NCBI RefSeq assembly: GCF_003697845.1
Contig: NZ_RDQE01000008.1
Span: 62,001-126,000 of the forward strand
Source of the DNA: Halobellus captivus
GTDB lineage: Archaea; Halobacteriota; Halobacteria; Halobacteriales; Haloferacaceae
Direction: 5' to 3'
DNA: 64,000 bases
Of this stretch, positions 52,056-60,710 are shown in pieces. Position numbers and translations under genes: made by a program. Position 1 is the stretch's first letter; every line of letters begins with the position of its first letter. The notes under the pieces are model-generated. The model was given only the letters and a program-made list of their open reading frames with translations, was not told where the DNA came from and did no database searches.

Positions 52056-52961
52056 TCACTCGAGCCGTTCCGTGAGGTACGTCTCGACCGTCCCGTAGTG
52101 TTCCTCCGGCTGCTCCCAGAACGGCATGTGGCTGCTCGAGTCGAACTCGACCAACCGCGAGTCGGGGAGTCGGTCGTCGATCCCTACTGCGATCTCCGGA
52201 TCGATCTCGTCGTGTGTCCCGGTGAGCACGAGCGTCGGCACGTCGATCCTCCCGAGCTCGTCCCGCACGTCCCAGCCGCGGAGCCGGGCCGTCTCGGTCA
52301 GGACGTACTCGTTCGGCCCCCACATCAGCCCGTACACGTCGGTGTTGACGTTCTCCAGGGTGTGTTCGACCGCGCGCGGGTACTCCTCGAGGCGACAGAC
52401 GTGGGACCGGTAGACGTCGTCGAGCGCGTCGAGGTACGCGGGCGCGTCGTAGGCCCGATCCGCCTCGTGTTCCTCGATCACGTCGAGCCGTTCCGACGGG
52501 AGGTCCTCGGCGTGGTTCCGCATCGATCGGTACGCGGACGCGGTGTCCGCGAGCGTGTTAGCGAGGACCAGTCCCGACAGTTTCTCGCCGTACTTGATCG
52601 CGTACTCGAGCGCAAGCATCCCACCCCACGACTGTCCGTACACCAGGAACCGGTCCGGATCGAGTTCGCGACGGACCGCCTCCACTTCCTCACGGTACGC
52701 TTCGATCGTGTATCCGTCGAAGTCGCCCGGGGCAGGACGGCTCGACCGTCCGACACCGAACTGATCGTACAGTACGACGCTCAGGTCGTCCGACTCATGT
52801 CGAGAGAGCGGGAGGAGGTAATCGTGCGGCATGCCGGGCCCCCCGTGGAGTGCGAGCATGACATCGTCGCCGTCGCCGAACCGGCGAAAGTACAGTTCCT
52901 TGTGATCGACGGAGAGGTAGCCCTCCGCGTGCGGGTTCCGTAGATAGTCATGTGTCGACAT
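52056..52961 (-). CDS. Proline iminopeptidase (alpha/beta hydrolase, S33)
   Basis: Serine peptidase releasing N-terminal proline from peptides, 301 residues. It has the oxyanion motif HGGPGMPHDYL, nucleophile Ser in YGQSWGGMLALEYA, the catalytic Asp in TGTHDEID and His in SSSHMPFWEQPEEHY. The SWGG type and cap region match tricorn-interacting factor F1-like proline iminopeptidases of Archaea. The start at MSTHDYLRNPHAEGY is chosen because similarity begins there. It complements the neighbouring Xaa-Pro aminopeptidase. Confidence 0.92.
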   Translation of the reverse strand: MSTHDYLRNPHAEGYLSVDHKELYFRRFGDGDDVMLALHGGPGMPHDYLLPLSRHESDDLSVVLYDQFGVGRSSRPAPGDFDGYTIEAYREEVEAVRRELDPDRFLVYGQSWGGMLALEYAIKYGEKLSGLVLANTLADTASAYRSMRNHAEDLPSERLDVIEEHEADRAYDAPAYLDALDDVYRSHVCRLEEYPRAVEHTLENVNTDVYGLMWGPNEYVLTETARLRGWDVRDELGRIDVPTLVLTGTHDEIDPEIAVGIDDRLPDSRLVEFDSSSHMPFWEQPEEHYGTVETYLTERLE

Positions 52962-53064
52962 GGATCGCTCGAGTGAATCGACAGGGGCGACGAAGCATAT
53001 AGTTGCCCCTCGCGGAACACGGCGGGACGCAACGTCCGAGACTCCCGATAACAACCGATCTCGG

Positions 53065-53730
53065 CTAATCGAAGATCCGCTCCTTCGAGTCCTCGCTGAA
53101 TCCGTCGCTGGCGTCGTATGCGGCCTCGTACACCCGTCGGATCTCGGCTATCGGGTCGTCGGCGTGGTCGACGCGGAGATCGTGGTACGCGGTCGTCTTC
53201 GGCGCGGACACACACACCGCGGCGGAGCTGTGCCCGCGCTTGTCGCCGCCGACTTCGACGCCGGCCGCGAGCGCATCGATCAGCCGGGGGACGAGCCCGG
53301 CGTCGACCGTGTTAGCTGGATCCGTCGCGAGAAATGCGTCGGCGGCGGCGGGCAGCGCCTCGGGACCGGCGAGCATGTTGCCGGCAACGGAGACGCCCTC
53401 CTCAGGATACGTCTCATCGCCCGACCACGGGTCGGTCTCGTCGCCGGTGTACGCGAAGACATCGTCGTCGGCGACGCCGTGGAGCTGGCGGAGTCCGTCG
53501 TGCTCGTCACGGACGAGGACGCCCGAAAGTGCCTGCTCGAGCGGCACGTCCTCGAGGAGCGCGATGCCGCGGCGACCCAGGCGCACGTTGACGAACGCCT
53601 GCGTACTGACGGCACCGCGACGACTAACGTACGGGGCGAGCGCGCCCACGGCGGGTGCGTCGGTCGTTACGGCGACCCCGTACACCGTGCCGGCGTCGGT
53701 CTCCTCTTGAACGCAAATGGAAAACGTCAT
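53065..53730 (-). CDS. DUF1028 family protein (putative Ntn-hydrolase fold)
   Basis: A 221-residue protein. MTFSICVQEETDAGTVYGVAVTTDAPAVGALAPYV and ..GAVSTQAFVNVRLGRRGIALLE.. are the hallmark segments of DUF1028, with VSVAGNMLAGPEALPAAADAFL in the middle. The family often lies next to peptide transporters and gamma-glutamyltransferases, as here. A hydrolase role on small peptides or amides is suspected but unproven. A TATA-like GGTATAACC is centred about 26 bp from the ATG, fixing the start. Confidence 0.88.
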   Translation of the reverse strand: MTFSICVQEETDAGTVYGVAVTTDAPAVGALAPYVSRRGAVSTQAFVNVRLGRRGIALLEDVPLEQALSGVLVRDEHDGLRQLHGVADDDVFAYTGDETDPWSGDETYPEEGVSVAGNMLAGPEALPAAADAFLATDPANTVDAGLVPRLIDALAAGVEVGGDKRGHSSAAVCVSAPKTTAYHDLRVDHADDPIAEIRRVYEAAYDASDGFSEDSKERIFD

Positions 53731-53841
53731 ACGAACCTCTGTGACGGCCGTCGGTATAACCGTCACTCCGAAACTATCCGGTCGGAGCCGCCGGGAACAA
53801 TTCGGGGGGGTATTTAACCCAGTCGTCCGCCAACGGCTGGT

Positions 53842-55500
53842 ATGGAGCCAGACCTTGACCGGTTCACCTCGCGTCGATCGACCGTCCACGGCCAACGGGG
53901 CGTCGTCGCCACGAGCCAGCCGCTCGCGAGCGAGGCAGGGATAGAGACGCTGCGAAACGGCGGCAACGCCTTCGACGCTGCGGTAGCGACGGCCGCCGCG
54001 CTCAACGTCGTGGAGCCGACCTCGACCGGCCTGGGTGGCGACGTGTTCGCGCTGTACCGGACCGCCGACGGCGACGTGGGCGCGATGCGTGCCTGCGGCG
54101 GCGCGCCCGCTGACGCGACGATCGAGAACGTTCAAGCCTCTCTTCGGGAGACCGACGACATCTCCGCGTACTACCCCGACGACGGGGGGTATGCCGTCGA
54201 CGACACCGAGGAGGCCGGGATGCCCTTCTACGGCCCGCACGCGGTCACCGTTCCCGGCACGGCGCGTGGATGGGAGGCGACGGTTGAGGAGCTTGGACGC
54301 CTCACTCTCGCCGACGCGCTCGCCCCGGCGATCCGGTACGCGACGGAAGGGTATCCGGTCAGCGAGGTCATCGCCTCTTACTGGGAGAGCGCCGAGGAGC
54401 TGTTCACCGACGGAAACGCCCGCGAGGCCTTCCTGTTCGACGGGGAGTCGCCCTCGACCGGCCAAACGGTGACTCTCCCGAAGCTCGGCGAGTCGATGAA
54501 GCTGATCGCCGAGGAGGGTGCCGACGTGGTCTATGAAGGGGAGATCGCGGAGGCGATCTCGGCGGAGGTCCAGTCACACGGTGGATTCATGACCGTCGAC
54601 GACCTCGCGGGCTTCGAGGTCGAGTGGCCCGAGCCGGTCTCGACCACCTACAACGGCGCGGAGGTGTACGAGCTGCCGCCGAACAACCAGGGGCTCATCG
54701 CGCTCGAAGCGCTCAACGTCGCTGAGGAGCTCGGTGCCGGCGAGTACGACTACGACTCCGCCGAGCGCGTCCACTACCTCTCGGAGGCGCTGAAGGTCGC
54801 CTTCCACGACGGCCACCGCTACATCACCGACCCCGAGTACGAGGACCACCCGCCGCTCGGGTCCAAGGACTGGGCGGCCAAGCGCGCTGCCGAAGTGGGC
54901 GAGACCGCGAACCACGACGTGAGCTTCGGCGTGCCCGACGCGAACGCCGAGGACGCGGACACCGTGCTCCTCACCGTGGCCGACGAGGCGGGGAACGTGG
55001 TCTCGTACATCAACTCGCGGTTCGCCGGGTTCGGCTCCGGACTCGTCGCCGGGGACACCGGGATCGCCCTCCAGAATCGCGGGTCGTCGTTCTCGCTCGA
55101 CCCCGATCACCCGAACCACATCGAGCCGGGCAAGCGGCCGTTCCACACCCTCATCCCGGGGCTCGTCCGATTCGACGAGGACGACTGGGCCGCCTTCGGC
55201 GTGATGGGCGGGTACATGCAGCCGCAGGGGCACGTCCAGGTCATCTCGAACCTGGTCGACTACGGGATGCCGCTCCAGCGCGCGCTCGACGAGCCGCGGT
55301 GGCGGTACCGCGAGAGCGGCGAGCTGGCGCTGGAGCCGCACTTCGACGACGACGTCGCGGCGAAACTCGTCCGGAAGGACCACGACGTGCGGACGCTCTC
55401 GCCGGTCATGTTCGGTGGCGCACAGATCACCCGCAACCGCGACGGCGTCCTCTCGGCCGCCACCGAGCCGCGAAAGGACGGGAACGCACAGGGGTACTAG
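53842..55500 (+). CDS. ggt: Gamma-glutamyltransferase family protein
   Basis: Ntn-hydrolase that splits or transfers gamma-glutamyl groups from glutathione-like peptides. The 552-residue precursor should cleave itself before the catalytic Thr. The best candidate is Thr374 in DTVLLTVADEAGNVVSYINS, matching the usual TTH-x-SVVD region although the His and second Thr are changed. The N-terminal STVHGQRGVVATSQPLASEAG and NVVEPTSTGLGGDVF patterns and the glycine loop (SRFAGFGSGLV) are present. There is no signal peptide, so it acts in the cytosol. TATA-like GGTATTTAACC lies about 25-30 bp upstream. It lies divergently next to DUF1028, consistent with peptide catabolism. Confidence 0.9.
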   Translation: MEPDLDRFTSRRSTVHGQRGVVATSQPLASEAGIETLRNGGNAFDAAVATAAALNVVEPTSTGLGGDVFALYRTADGDVGAMRACGGAPADATIENVQASLRETDDISAYYPDDGGYAVDDTEEAGMPFYGPHAVTVPGTARGWEATVEELGRLTLADALAPAIRYATEGYPVSEVIASYWESAEELFTDGNAREAFLFDGESPSTGQTVTLPKLGESMKLIAEEGADVVYEGEIAEAISAEVQSHGGFMTVDDLAGFEVEWPEPVSTTYNGAEVYELPPNNQGLIALEALNVAEELGAGEYDYDSAERVHYLSEALKVAFHDGHRYITDPEYEDHPPLGSKDWAAKRAAEVGETANHDVSFGVPDANAEDADTVLLTVADEAGNVVSYINSRFAGFGSGLVAGDTGIALQNRGSSFSLDPDHPNHIEPGKRPFHTLIPGLVRFDEDDWAAFGVMGGYMQPQGHVQVISNLVDYGMPLQRALDEPRWRYRESGELALEPHFDDDVAAKLVRKDHDVRTLSPVMFGGAQITRNRDGVLSAATEPRKDGNAQGY

Positions 55501-55576
55501 GCCGGTTCTCGGCCTGCCGGGGCCGGATCCGGATTGGATCTGATCCGGGACCGGATCCGAGCCGGGCCGCTCCGGC

Positions 55577-56539
55577 TCAGTCTCCGCCGGCCGCCCGCGC
55601 TCGTCGCCTGGCGTCCTCGGCGGACCGCCCCTCGCGCACGAGCGCGTCGACGAACAGCTCGCCGGCCTTGTACGACGAGCGGACCATGGGCCCGGACGCA
55701 CAGTAGAGGAAGTCGAACTCCGTCTCGGCCACCTCGCGCCACGTCTCGAAGACGTCCGGATGGACGTACTCGAAGACGTCGAGGTGCGAGCGCGACGGCT
55801 GGAGGTACTGTCCGAAGGTGACGACGTCGACGCCGACCTCCCGGAGGTCGCCGAGCGTCCGATACACTTCGTGGTCGTACTCGCCGACGCCGAGCATGAG
55901 GCTCGTCTTCGTGTGAACCTCGGACTCGCGGTCGACCCGGTCGAGCACGGAGAGCGACTGCTCGTAGTTCGCCCGCCGGTCGCGAACGGGCCACTGGAGC
56001 CGCTCGACCGTCTCGACGTTGTGGGCGATCACGTCGGGGCCGGCGTCGATGATCCGGTCGACGGCGTCCGGGTCGCCCCCGAAGTCGGGGATCAGCGTCT
56101 CGACGAGGATCCCGGGGTCGCGACGCTTGATCGCGCGGATCGTCTCGGCGAAGTGCGCGGATCCCCCGTCCGCGAGGTCGTCGCGGTCGACGGACGTGAG
56201 GACGACGTAGCCGAGTCCGATCTCAGCGACCGCGTCGGCGACGTTCTCGGGTTCCTCGGGATCCAGCGGCTCCATCCCGCCGGTCTCGACGTCACAGAAG
56301 TTACACCCGCGCGAGCAGCGGTCGCCCATGAGCATGAACGTCGCCGTGCCCGGTCCGTTCGCGCCACCCTCGGCGGCGTTCGCGCCCCCGGACCAACACT
56401 CGCCCATGTTCGGGCAGTTGGCCTCCTCACAGACGGTGTGGAGGTCACGGTCGCGGAGCGTCTTCTTGATCTCCGTGAACCGGCTGCCGGAGGGGGGACG
56501 CGACTTCAGCCAGTCCGGTTTCCGCCGGCCGCGTTGCAT
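55577..56539 (-). CDS. lipA: Lipoyl synthase
   Basis: Radical-SAM enzyme inserting two sulfurs into octanoyl groups of 2-oxoacid dehydrogenase or glycine cleavage proteins. The 320-residue protein has the auxiliary cluster Cys37, Cys42, Cys48 (CEEANCPNMGEC), the radical-SAM Cys75-x3-Cys79-x2-Cys82 (CSRGCNFC) and the C-terminal RSSYKAGE motif. A Gly/Ala-rich insertion (51-66) between the two clusters is not usual in bacterial LipA. It lies convergent to gamma-glutamyltransferase and divergent from the cystathionine gene, with no lipoate partner gene nearby. Confidence 0.95.
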   Translation of the reverse strand: MQRGRRKPDWLKSRPPSGSRFTEIKKTLRDRDLHTVCEEANCPNMGECWSGGANAAEGGANGPGTATFMLMGDRCSRGCNFCDVETGGMEPLDPEEPENVADAVAEIGLGYVVLTSVDRDDLADGGSAHFAETIRAIKRRDPGILVETLIPDFGGDPDAVDRIIDAGPDVIAHNVETVERLQWPVRDRRANYEQSLSVLDRVDRESEVHTKTSLMLGVGEYDHEVYRTLGDLREVGVDVVTFGQYLQPSRSHLDVFEYVHPDVFETWREVAETEFDFLYCASGPMVRSSYKAGELFVDALVREGRSAEDARRRARAAGGD

Positions 56540-56776
56540 ACCGATCCCTCGGGAGGGTAGGGAGAAAAACGTGCGGGTCGACCGGGGTCGGAGCTATCGA
56601 ACCGCCACACCGTGACGCGCGCGGCGCGTCCGTCGCCGCCGGCGATCCCGTCCCGAAAAAGCGGACGACGATCCCGTCCCCGAAAACGAGTTCGTCTCGG
56701 ACGGGGACCGTCCGTCCGAACGCCCCTCCGGCGACAGCGGGAGAACCTATATGCGACCTCTCCACGGTTGGGACGT

Positions 56777-57967
56777 ATGAACGATCCTCCGGAGCGTTCG
56801 AACGACGCCTTCGAGACGAAAGCGATCCACGCCGGCGAGGAACCCGACCTCGGCCCCGGCGGGACCGGGGACCTCGTGTCTCCGATCCACCTGTCGTCGA
56901 CGTTCGCGATGGACGAGGCCGGCGACCCGAGCCACGGGTACAAGTACTCCCGGCTGGGGAACCCGACCCGTGCGGCGCTCGAGCGTCGCGTGGCGACGCT
57001 GAGCGATGCTGACCACGCGATGACGTTCGCCTCCGGCATGGCCGCCATCTCGACGACGTGTCTGAGCGTGCTGGACTCGGGCGACCACGTCGTGGCGTTC
57101 GACGGGGTCTACGGCGGAACGAAGGTGTTCTTCGACGACTACCTCGCCGAGCACTTCGACGTGAGCGTCGAGTACGTCGACGCGACCGACGCGGACGCCG
57201 TCGCCGCCGCGGTCACCCCCGAGACGACGCTGTTCTGGATGGAGTCGCCGACGAATCCACTTCTAAAGCTGTGCGACATCGGGGCCATCGCCGGGATCGC
57301 CGACCGACACGACGTCCTCCTGGCCGTGGACAACACCTTCGCCACGCCGTACTTCCAGCGGCCGCTCTCGCTGGGTGCGGACGTCTCGGTCCACAGCACG
57401 ACGAAGTATCTCAACGGCCACACCGACTCGATCGGCGGCGCGGTCGTGACGAACGACGACGCCCTCGCCGAACGGGTTCGGTTCGTCCAGGAGTACGCCC
57501 TCGGCGCGACGATGCCGCCGTTCGACTGTTACCTCGTCCTCCGCGGGAGCAAGACCCTCCCGCTCCGGATGCGTCAACACGAGGCGAACGCGAAGCGCGT
57601 CGCGGGATACCTCTCGGAACACGGGAACGTCACCGCGGTCCACTACCCGGGTCTCGACGCCCATCCCCAACACGAGCTCGCCGCACGCCAGATGGACGGC
57701 TTCGGCGGCGTCGTCTCCTTCGAGATCGCCGGCGGGGCCGCGGAGGCGAGGGCGTTCGTCGAGTCGCTCGACCTCTTCACCCTGGCCGTCAGTCTGGGTA
57801 GCGTCGAGTCGCTGATCGAACACCCGGCCAGCATGTCGGCCTCGTACGTGCCGGAGGAGGAGCGGCTGGCGTCCGGTATCACGGACTCGCTGATCCGGGC
57901 ACCGATCGGTACCGAGAACGCCGACGACCTGATCGCCGACCTGGAGCAGGGGTTACGACACCTCTGA
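56777..57967 (+). CDS. Cystathionine gamma-synthase/lyase (PLP-dependent trans-sulfuration enzyme)
   Basis: Cys/Met metabolism PLP enzyme of 396 residues. It has TKAIHAGEEPD at the N terminus, YKYSRLGNPTRAALE, the substrate loop MESPTNPLLKLCDI, VDNTFATPYFQRPLSLGADVSVHSTTKYLNGH with the PLP lysine, and SLGSVESLIEHPASMS. Whether it makes cystathionine (synthase) or splits it (gamma-lyase) cannot be decided. TATA-like ACCTATATGCG lies about 24-30 bp before the ATG at 56777. Confidence 0.93.
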   Translation: MNDPPERSNDAFETKAIHAGEEPDLGPGGTGDLVSPIHLSSTFAMDEAGDPSHGYKYSRLGNPTRAALERRVATLSDADHAMTFASGMAAISTTCLSVLDSGDHVVAFDGVYGGTKVFFDDYLAEHFDVSVEYVDATDADAVAAAVTPETTLFWMESPTNPLLKLCDIGAIAGIADRHDVLLAVDNTFATPYFQRPLSLGADVSVHSTTKYLNGHTDSIGGAVVTNDDALAERVRFVQEYALGATMPPFDCYLVLRGSKTLPLRMRQHEANAKRVAGYLSEHGNVTAVHYPGLDAHPQHELAARQMDGFGGVVSFEIAGGAAEARAFVESLDLFTLAVSLGSVESLIEHPASMSASYVPEEERLASGITDSLIRAPIGTENADDLIADLEQGLRHL

Positions 57968-58016
57968 AGTCGAGACGCCTCCGGACCCGGTGGCGGTCGA
58001 GCGACGCCGGCCGCGT

Positions 58017-58595
58017 TCACCCGAGATCGGCTGCGTCGATAACCGTCGCGAACTCGTCGGAGAGGTGCGCGAGCGCGACCCGGTGGGAGGTCTCCGGGTC
58101 TATCCGTTCCCCGTCGTGTCCCTCGCGTTCGTGAGTCGCGGTCGCGTCGGCGACGAGGTACACGTCGTACCCGCGGTTCTCCGCCATCCGGACGGTCGTC
58201 GAGACGCAGTGGTCGGTGGTGAGTCCGCAGACGACGAGGGTGTCGTGACCGTGTTCACGTAGCCAGTCGTCGAGGTCGGTCCCGAGGAACGCGCCGTTGA
58301 CCGACTTCTCGAAGGTCGCCTCGCCGTCGGCCGGGGCGGTCTCGGCCTTCCAGGCGAACCCCGGCGCGTCGCGCTGAAGCGGGGACTCCGGCTCGGTCGA
58401 GGCGTGTCGGACGTGTGCGACCGGGCGGTCGCCGGCGCGCCAGCGCGAGAGCAGGCCGGCCGCGACCGCCTCGGCGTCCGGATTGTTTCGCTCGCCCCAC
58501 CCGGGTTCGTCGAATCCCGTCTGGAAATCGATGAGGAGTAGGACGGCATCGTCGGGGGGTGAGGTGGCTCCCTCCGAGCCGACCGCATCAGTCAT
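58017..58595 (-). CDS. Cysteine hydrolase (isochorismatase family)
   Basis: A 192-residue alpha/beta hydrolase of the isochorismatase/nicotinamidase superfamily. Catalytic triad positions are visible: Asp23 ([12 protein letters not shown]), Lys97 ([10 protein letters not shown]) and Cys130 ([14 protein letters not shown]). It lacks the nicotinamidase zinc-site His pattern, so it is more likely a general amide or ester hydrolase. Its start overlaps the end of the YqcI/YcgG gene by 8 bp, so the two are translated together. Confidence 0.9.
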   Translation of the reverse strand: MTDAVGSEGATSPPDDAVLLLIDFQTGFDEPGWGERNNPDAEAVAAGLLSRWRAGDRPVAHVRHASTEPESPLQRDAPGFAWKAETAPADGEATFEKSVNGAFLGTDLDDWLREHGHDTLVVCGLTTDHCVSTTVRMAENRGYDVYLVADATATHEREGHDGERIDPETSHRVALAHLSDEFATVIDAADLG

Positions 58596-59469
58596 CGCCG
58601 ACCCCCAGGACGGTCGCCGGCGACCCTCCGGCCTCGTCGGAACCGGCGTTCGAACCCGAAAAGCGACGCCAAGCGCCGCGTTCGAGCAGCTCCGCGGGGG
58701 CCTTCGGATGCTCGCGGGTCGGTCGGAGCGGGCACTCGTCGGGGCTCTCCGCGTCGTCCTCGCGGAAGAGGTACTGTCTCCACTCGCGGTCGCCCTCCGT
58801 GCCCCAGTCGCCGAGGTCGGCGTGCGGACAGACCCCGTCGTACGCCTCCATCCGGGAGCGGATCGCGTCGCGGGCGCGCTCGCCGGCCTCGGTGTCCGCC
58901 GTGATCCCATCGAAGACCGCCCGCGGCTGGAAGGTGATCTCCAGGCCGACCGGCGAGTAGCGGCTCCTTCGCTCGTCGTAGAAGGGGGCCCGGGAGGTCG
59001 GGAACAGCGGTTCGCCGCCGAAACAGAACTCCCAGTACGGGTCGTCGGGATCGGTCGGGATCTCCTCGGGCCAGGGGTCCGGATCGTGGACGTGGAGGAA
59101 CTCGAGGACGTGCCAGAGCGCCTCGTGGTAGTCGGCCTCCGTGGCGTCGTCCTCGTGGGGAGCGAAGAACACCGCGAGCGGTGCCCGATCCGCGTGGTCC
59201 GGATACGTCTCGAGGTACTCGTAGAGGACGTCGCGGAGCCGGAGGAGTGCGGCGGGATCGGTCGTGGACTCACACGCCGCGTACAGCAGGTCACCCTCGC
59301 GTTCGACCTCGATCCCGAAGTAACACGGGAACGGCGACCCGTCGCGCTCCCCCAGCATCGAATCGCGGAACGTGCGGTAGTGTTCCGCGAGCCAGGCAGG
59401 GGCGTCCTCGAGCCGATCGTGGAGCGCCGCCTGGTCCAACAGCACGCCCTCGGTTCCGGGCTCGTTCAT
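58588..59469 (-). CDS. YqcI/YcgG family protein (putative heme enzyme)
   Basis: A 293-residue protein with the YqcI/YcgG family pattern: FPCYFG (Cys49), [83 protein letters not shown]. One family member, GntA of the guanitoxin pathway, is reported to be a heme-dependent N-hydroxylase, so this protein may bind heme and oxidise a nitrogen compound (inference). It is the upstream gene of an overlapping pair with a cysteine hydrolase. Substrate unknown. The C-terminal 40 residues are variable. Confidence 0.8.
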   Translation of the reverse strand: MNEPGTEGVLLDQAALHDRLEDAPAWLAEHYRTFRDSMLGERDGSPFPCYFGIEVEREGDLLYAACESTTDPAALLRLRDVLYEYLETYPDHADRAPLAVFFAPHEDDATEADYHEALWHVLEFLHVHDPDPWPEEIPTDPDDPYWEFCFGGEPLFPTSRAPFYDERRSRYSPVGLEITFQPRAVFDGITADTEAGERARDAIRSRMEAYDGVCPHADLGDWGTEGDREWRQYLFREDDAESPDECPLRPTREHPKAPAELLERGAWRRFSGSNAGSDEAGGSPATVLGVGDD

Positions 59470-59599
59470 GGGTTCCCTCCGTGAGCGACCGGCTTTTGGC
59501 TTTCGGCGGGACCCACGCCGTGAGAGCGGCGCTACCCCCGAGTCCGTTCGATCTCGTTTCCGCCGGGGCGTTTATCCCGGCGGCGACGAGTGACGACGT

Positions 59600-60670
59600 A
59601 TGCTCATGACGCCGGGACCGACCGCGGTCCCAGAGTCCGTCCGCGACGCGATGAGCCGCGAGCTGATCAACCCCGACGTGGACCCCGCGTTTCGGGGGAT
59701 CTACACCGACCTCGTCGATCGATTGGCGGCGGTGTACGGAGTCGACGGGACTGACTCACACGACGTCGTCGTCCCCGGCGGCGAGGGGATCCTGGGGTTG
59801 GAGGCCGCGATCGCCTCCCTGGTCGAGCCCGGAACCGAGGTCTTGTGTCTGTCGAACGGGCTCTACGGCGACGGCTTCGCCGACTTCGTCGAGTCGTACG
59901 GCGGCGAGGCGACCGTGGTCGACGCCCCCTACGACGAGCCGCTCCCGATCGCGGCTCTCGAGGACGCGCTCGCGGACGACGACGCCGCGTTCGACGTCGC
60001 GACGATGGTCCACTGCGAGACGCCCACGGGGACGCTCAACGACCTCGGACCCGTGCTCGACCGGCTCGAGGCGGCCGATCGGGAGATACTCACCGTCGTC
60101 GACGCCGTCTCCTCGCTCGGCGGGACGCCCGTTCCCACGGAGCGGATCGACGTCTGTCTGGGGGCCTCACAGAAGTGTTTCAGCGCGCCGCCGGGGCTCA
60201 CGACCGCCGCGATCAGCGACCGCGCGTGGACGGCGATGGAGGCCCGCGACCCGCACTCGCTGTACACGAACTTCCTCCCGTGGCGCGACACGGACGATGG
60301 ATTTCCCTACACCCACCTCACGACGAACGTCGTGGCGCTGTCGGAGGCCCTCTCGCTGCTGCTCGAGGAGGAGATCGACGACGTCCACGCCCGTCACGAG
60401 GCGGCCGCGGCGCGCTGTCGCGAGCGCGGCGCGGAGCTCGGGCTCGAGCCGTTTCCCGACCCCGAGCGAGCGTCGCCGACGGTGACGGCCTTCGAGGTCC
60501 CGGGTCGGGCGGGGGTGCTCCAGCGTCGGCTCCGCGAGGACCACGACGTGCTCGTCGCGACCGGCCTCGGCGAGCTCGCCGACGACGTGTTGCGCGTCGG
60601 GCACATGGGCCACGCCGCACGCGTCGAGCGCGTGGACGAGACGATGGACGCGCTCGAAGCGGTGTTGTGA
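59600..60670 (+). CDS. Class V aminotransferase (alanine-glyoxylate/serine-pyruvate type)
   Basis: PLP-dependent aminotransferase of 356 residues. It begins MLMTPGPTAVPESVRDAMSRELI, the family start, and has the cofactor motif PGGEGILGLEAAIASL, VDAVSSLGGTPVP and the PLP lysine in CLGASQKCFSAPPGL. These fit serine/alanine-glyoxylate aminotransferases. TATA-like GCGTTTATCC is centred about 28 bp upstream, supporting the ATG at 59600. Substrate pair not fixed by sequence. Confidence 0.9.
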   Translation: MLMTPGPTAVPESVRDAMSRELINPDVDPAFRGIYTDLVDRLAAVYGVDGTDSHDVVVPGGEGILGLEAAIASLVEPGTEVLCLSNGLYGDGFADFVESYGGEATVVDAPYDEPLPIAALEDALADDDAAFDVATMVHCETPTGTLNDLGPVLDRLEAADREILTVVDAVSSLGGTPVPTERIDVCLGASQKCFSAPPGLTTAAISDRAWTAMEARDPHSLYTNFLPWRDTDDGFPYTHLTTNVVALSEALSLLLEEEIDDVHARHEAAAARCRERGAELGLEPFPDPERASPTVTAFEVPGRAGVLQRRLREDHDVLVATGLGELADDVLRVGHMGHAARVERVDETMDALEAVL

Positions 60671-60710
60671 CGGTCGACACCGTGGCAGCCATCACTTCCA
60701 GCGGTCGACC

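Noticed and set aside
58017-58595. Nicotinamidase
   Set aside because: The cysteine hydrolase triad is present, but the zinc-binding His pattern of nicotinamidases is not seen.
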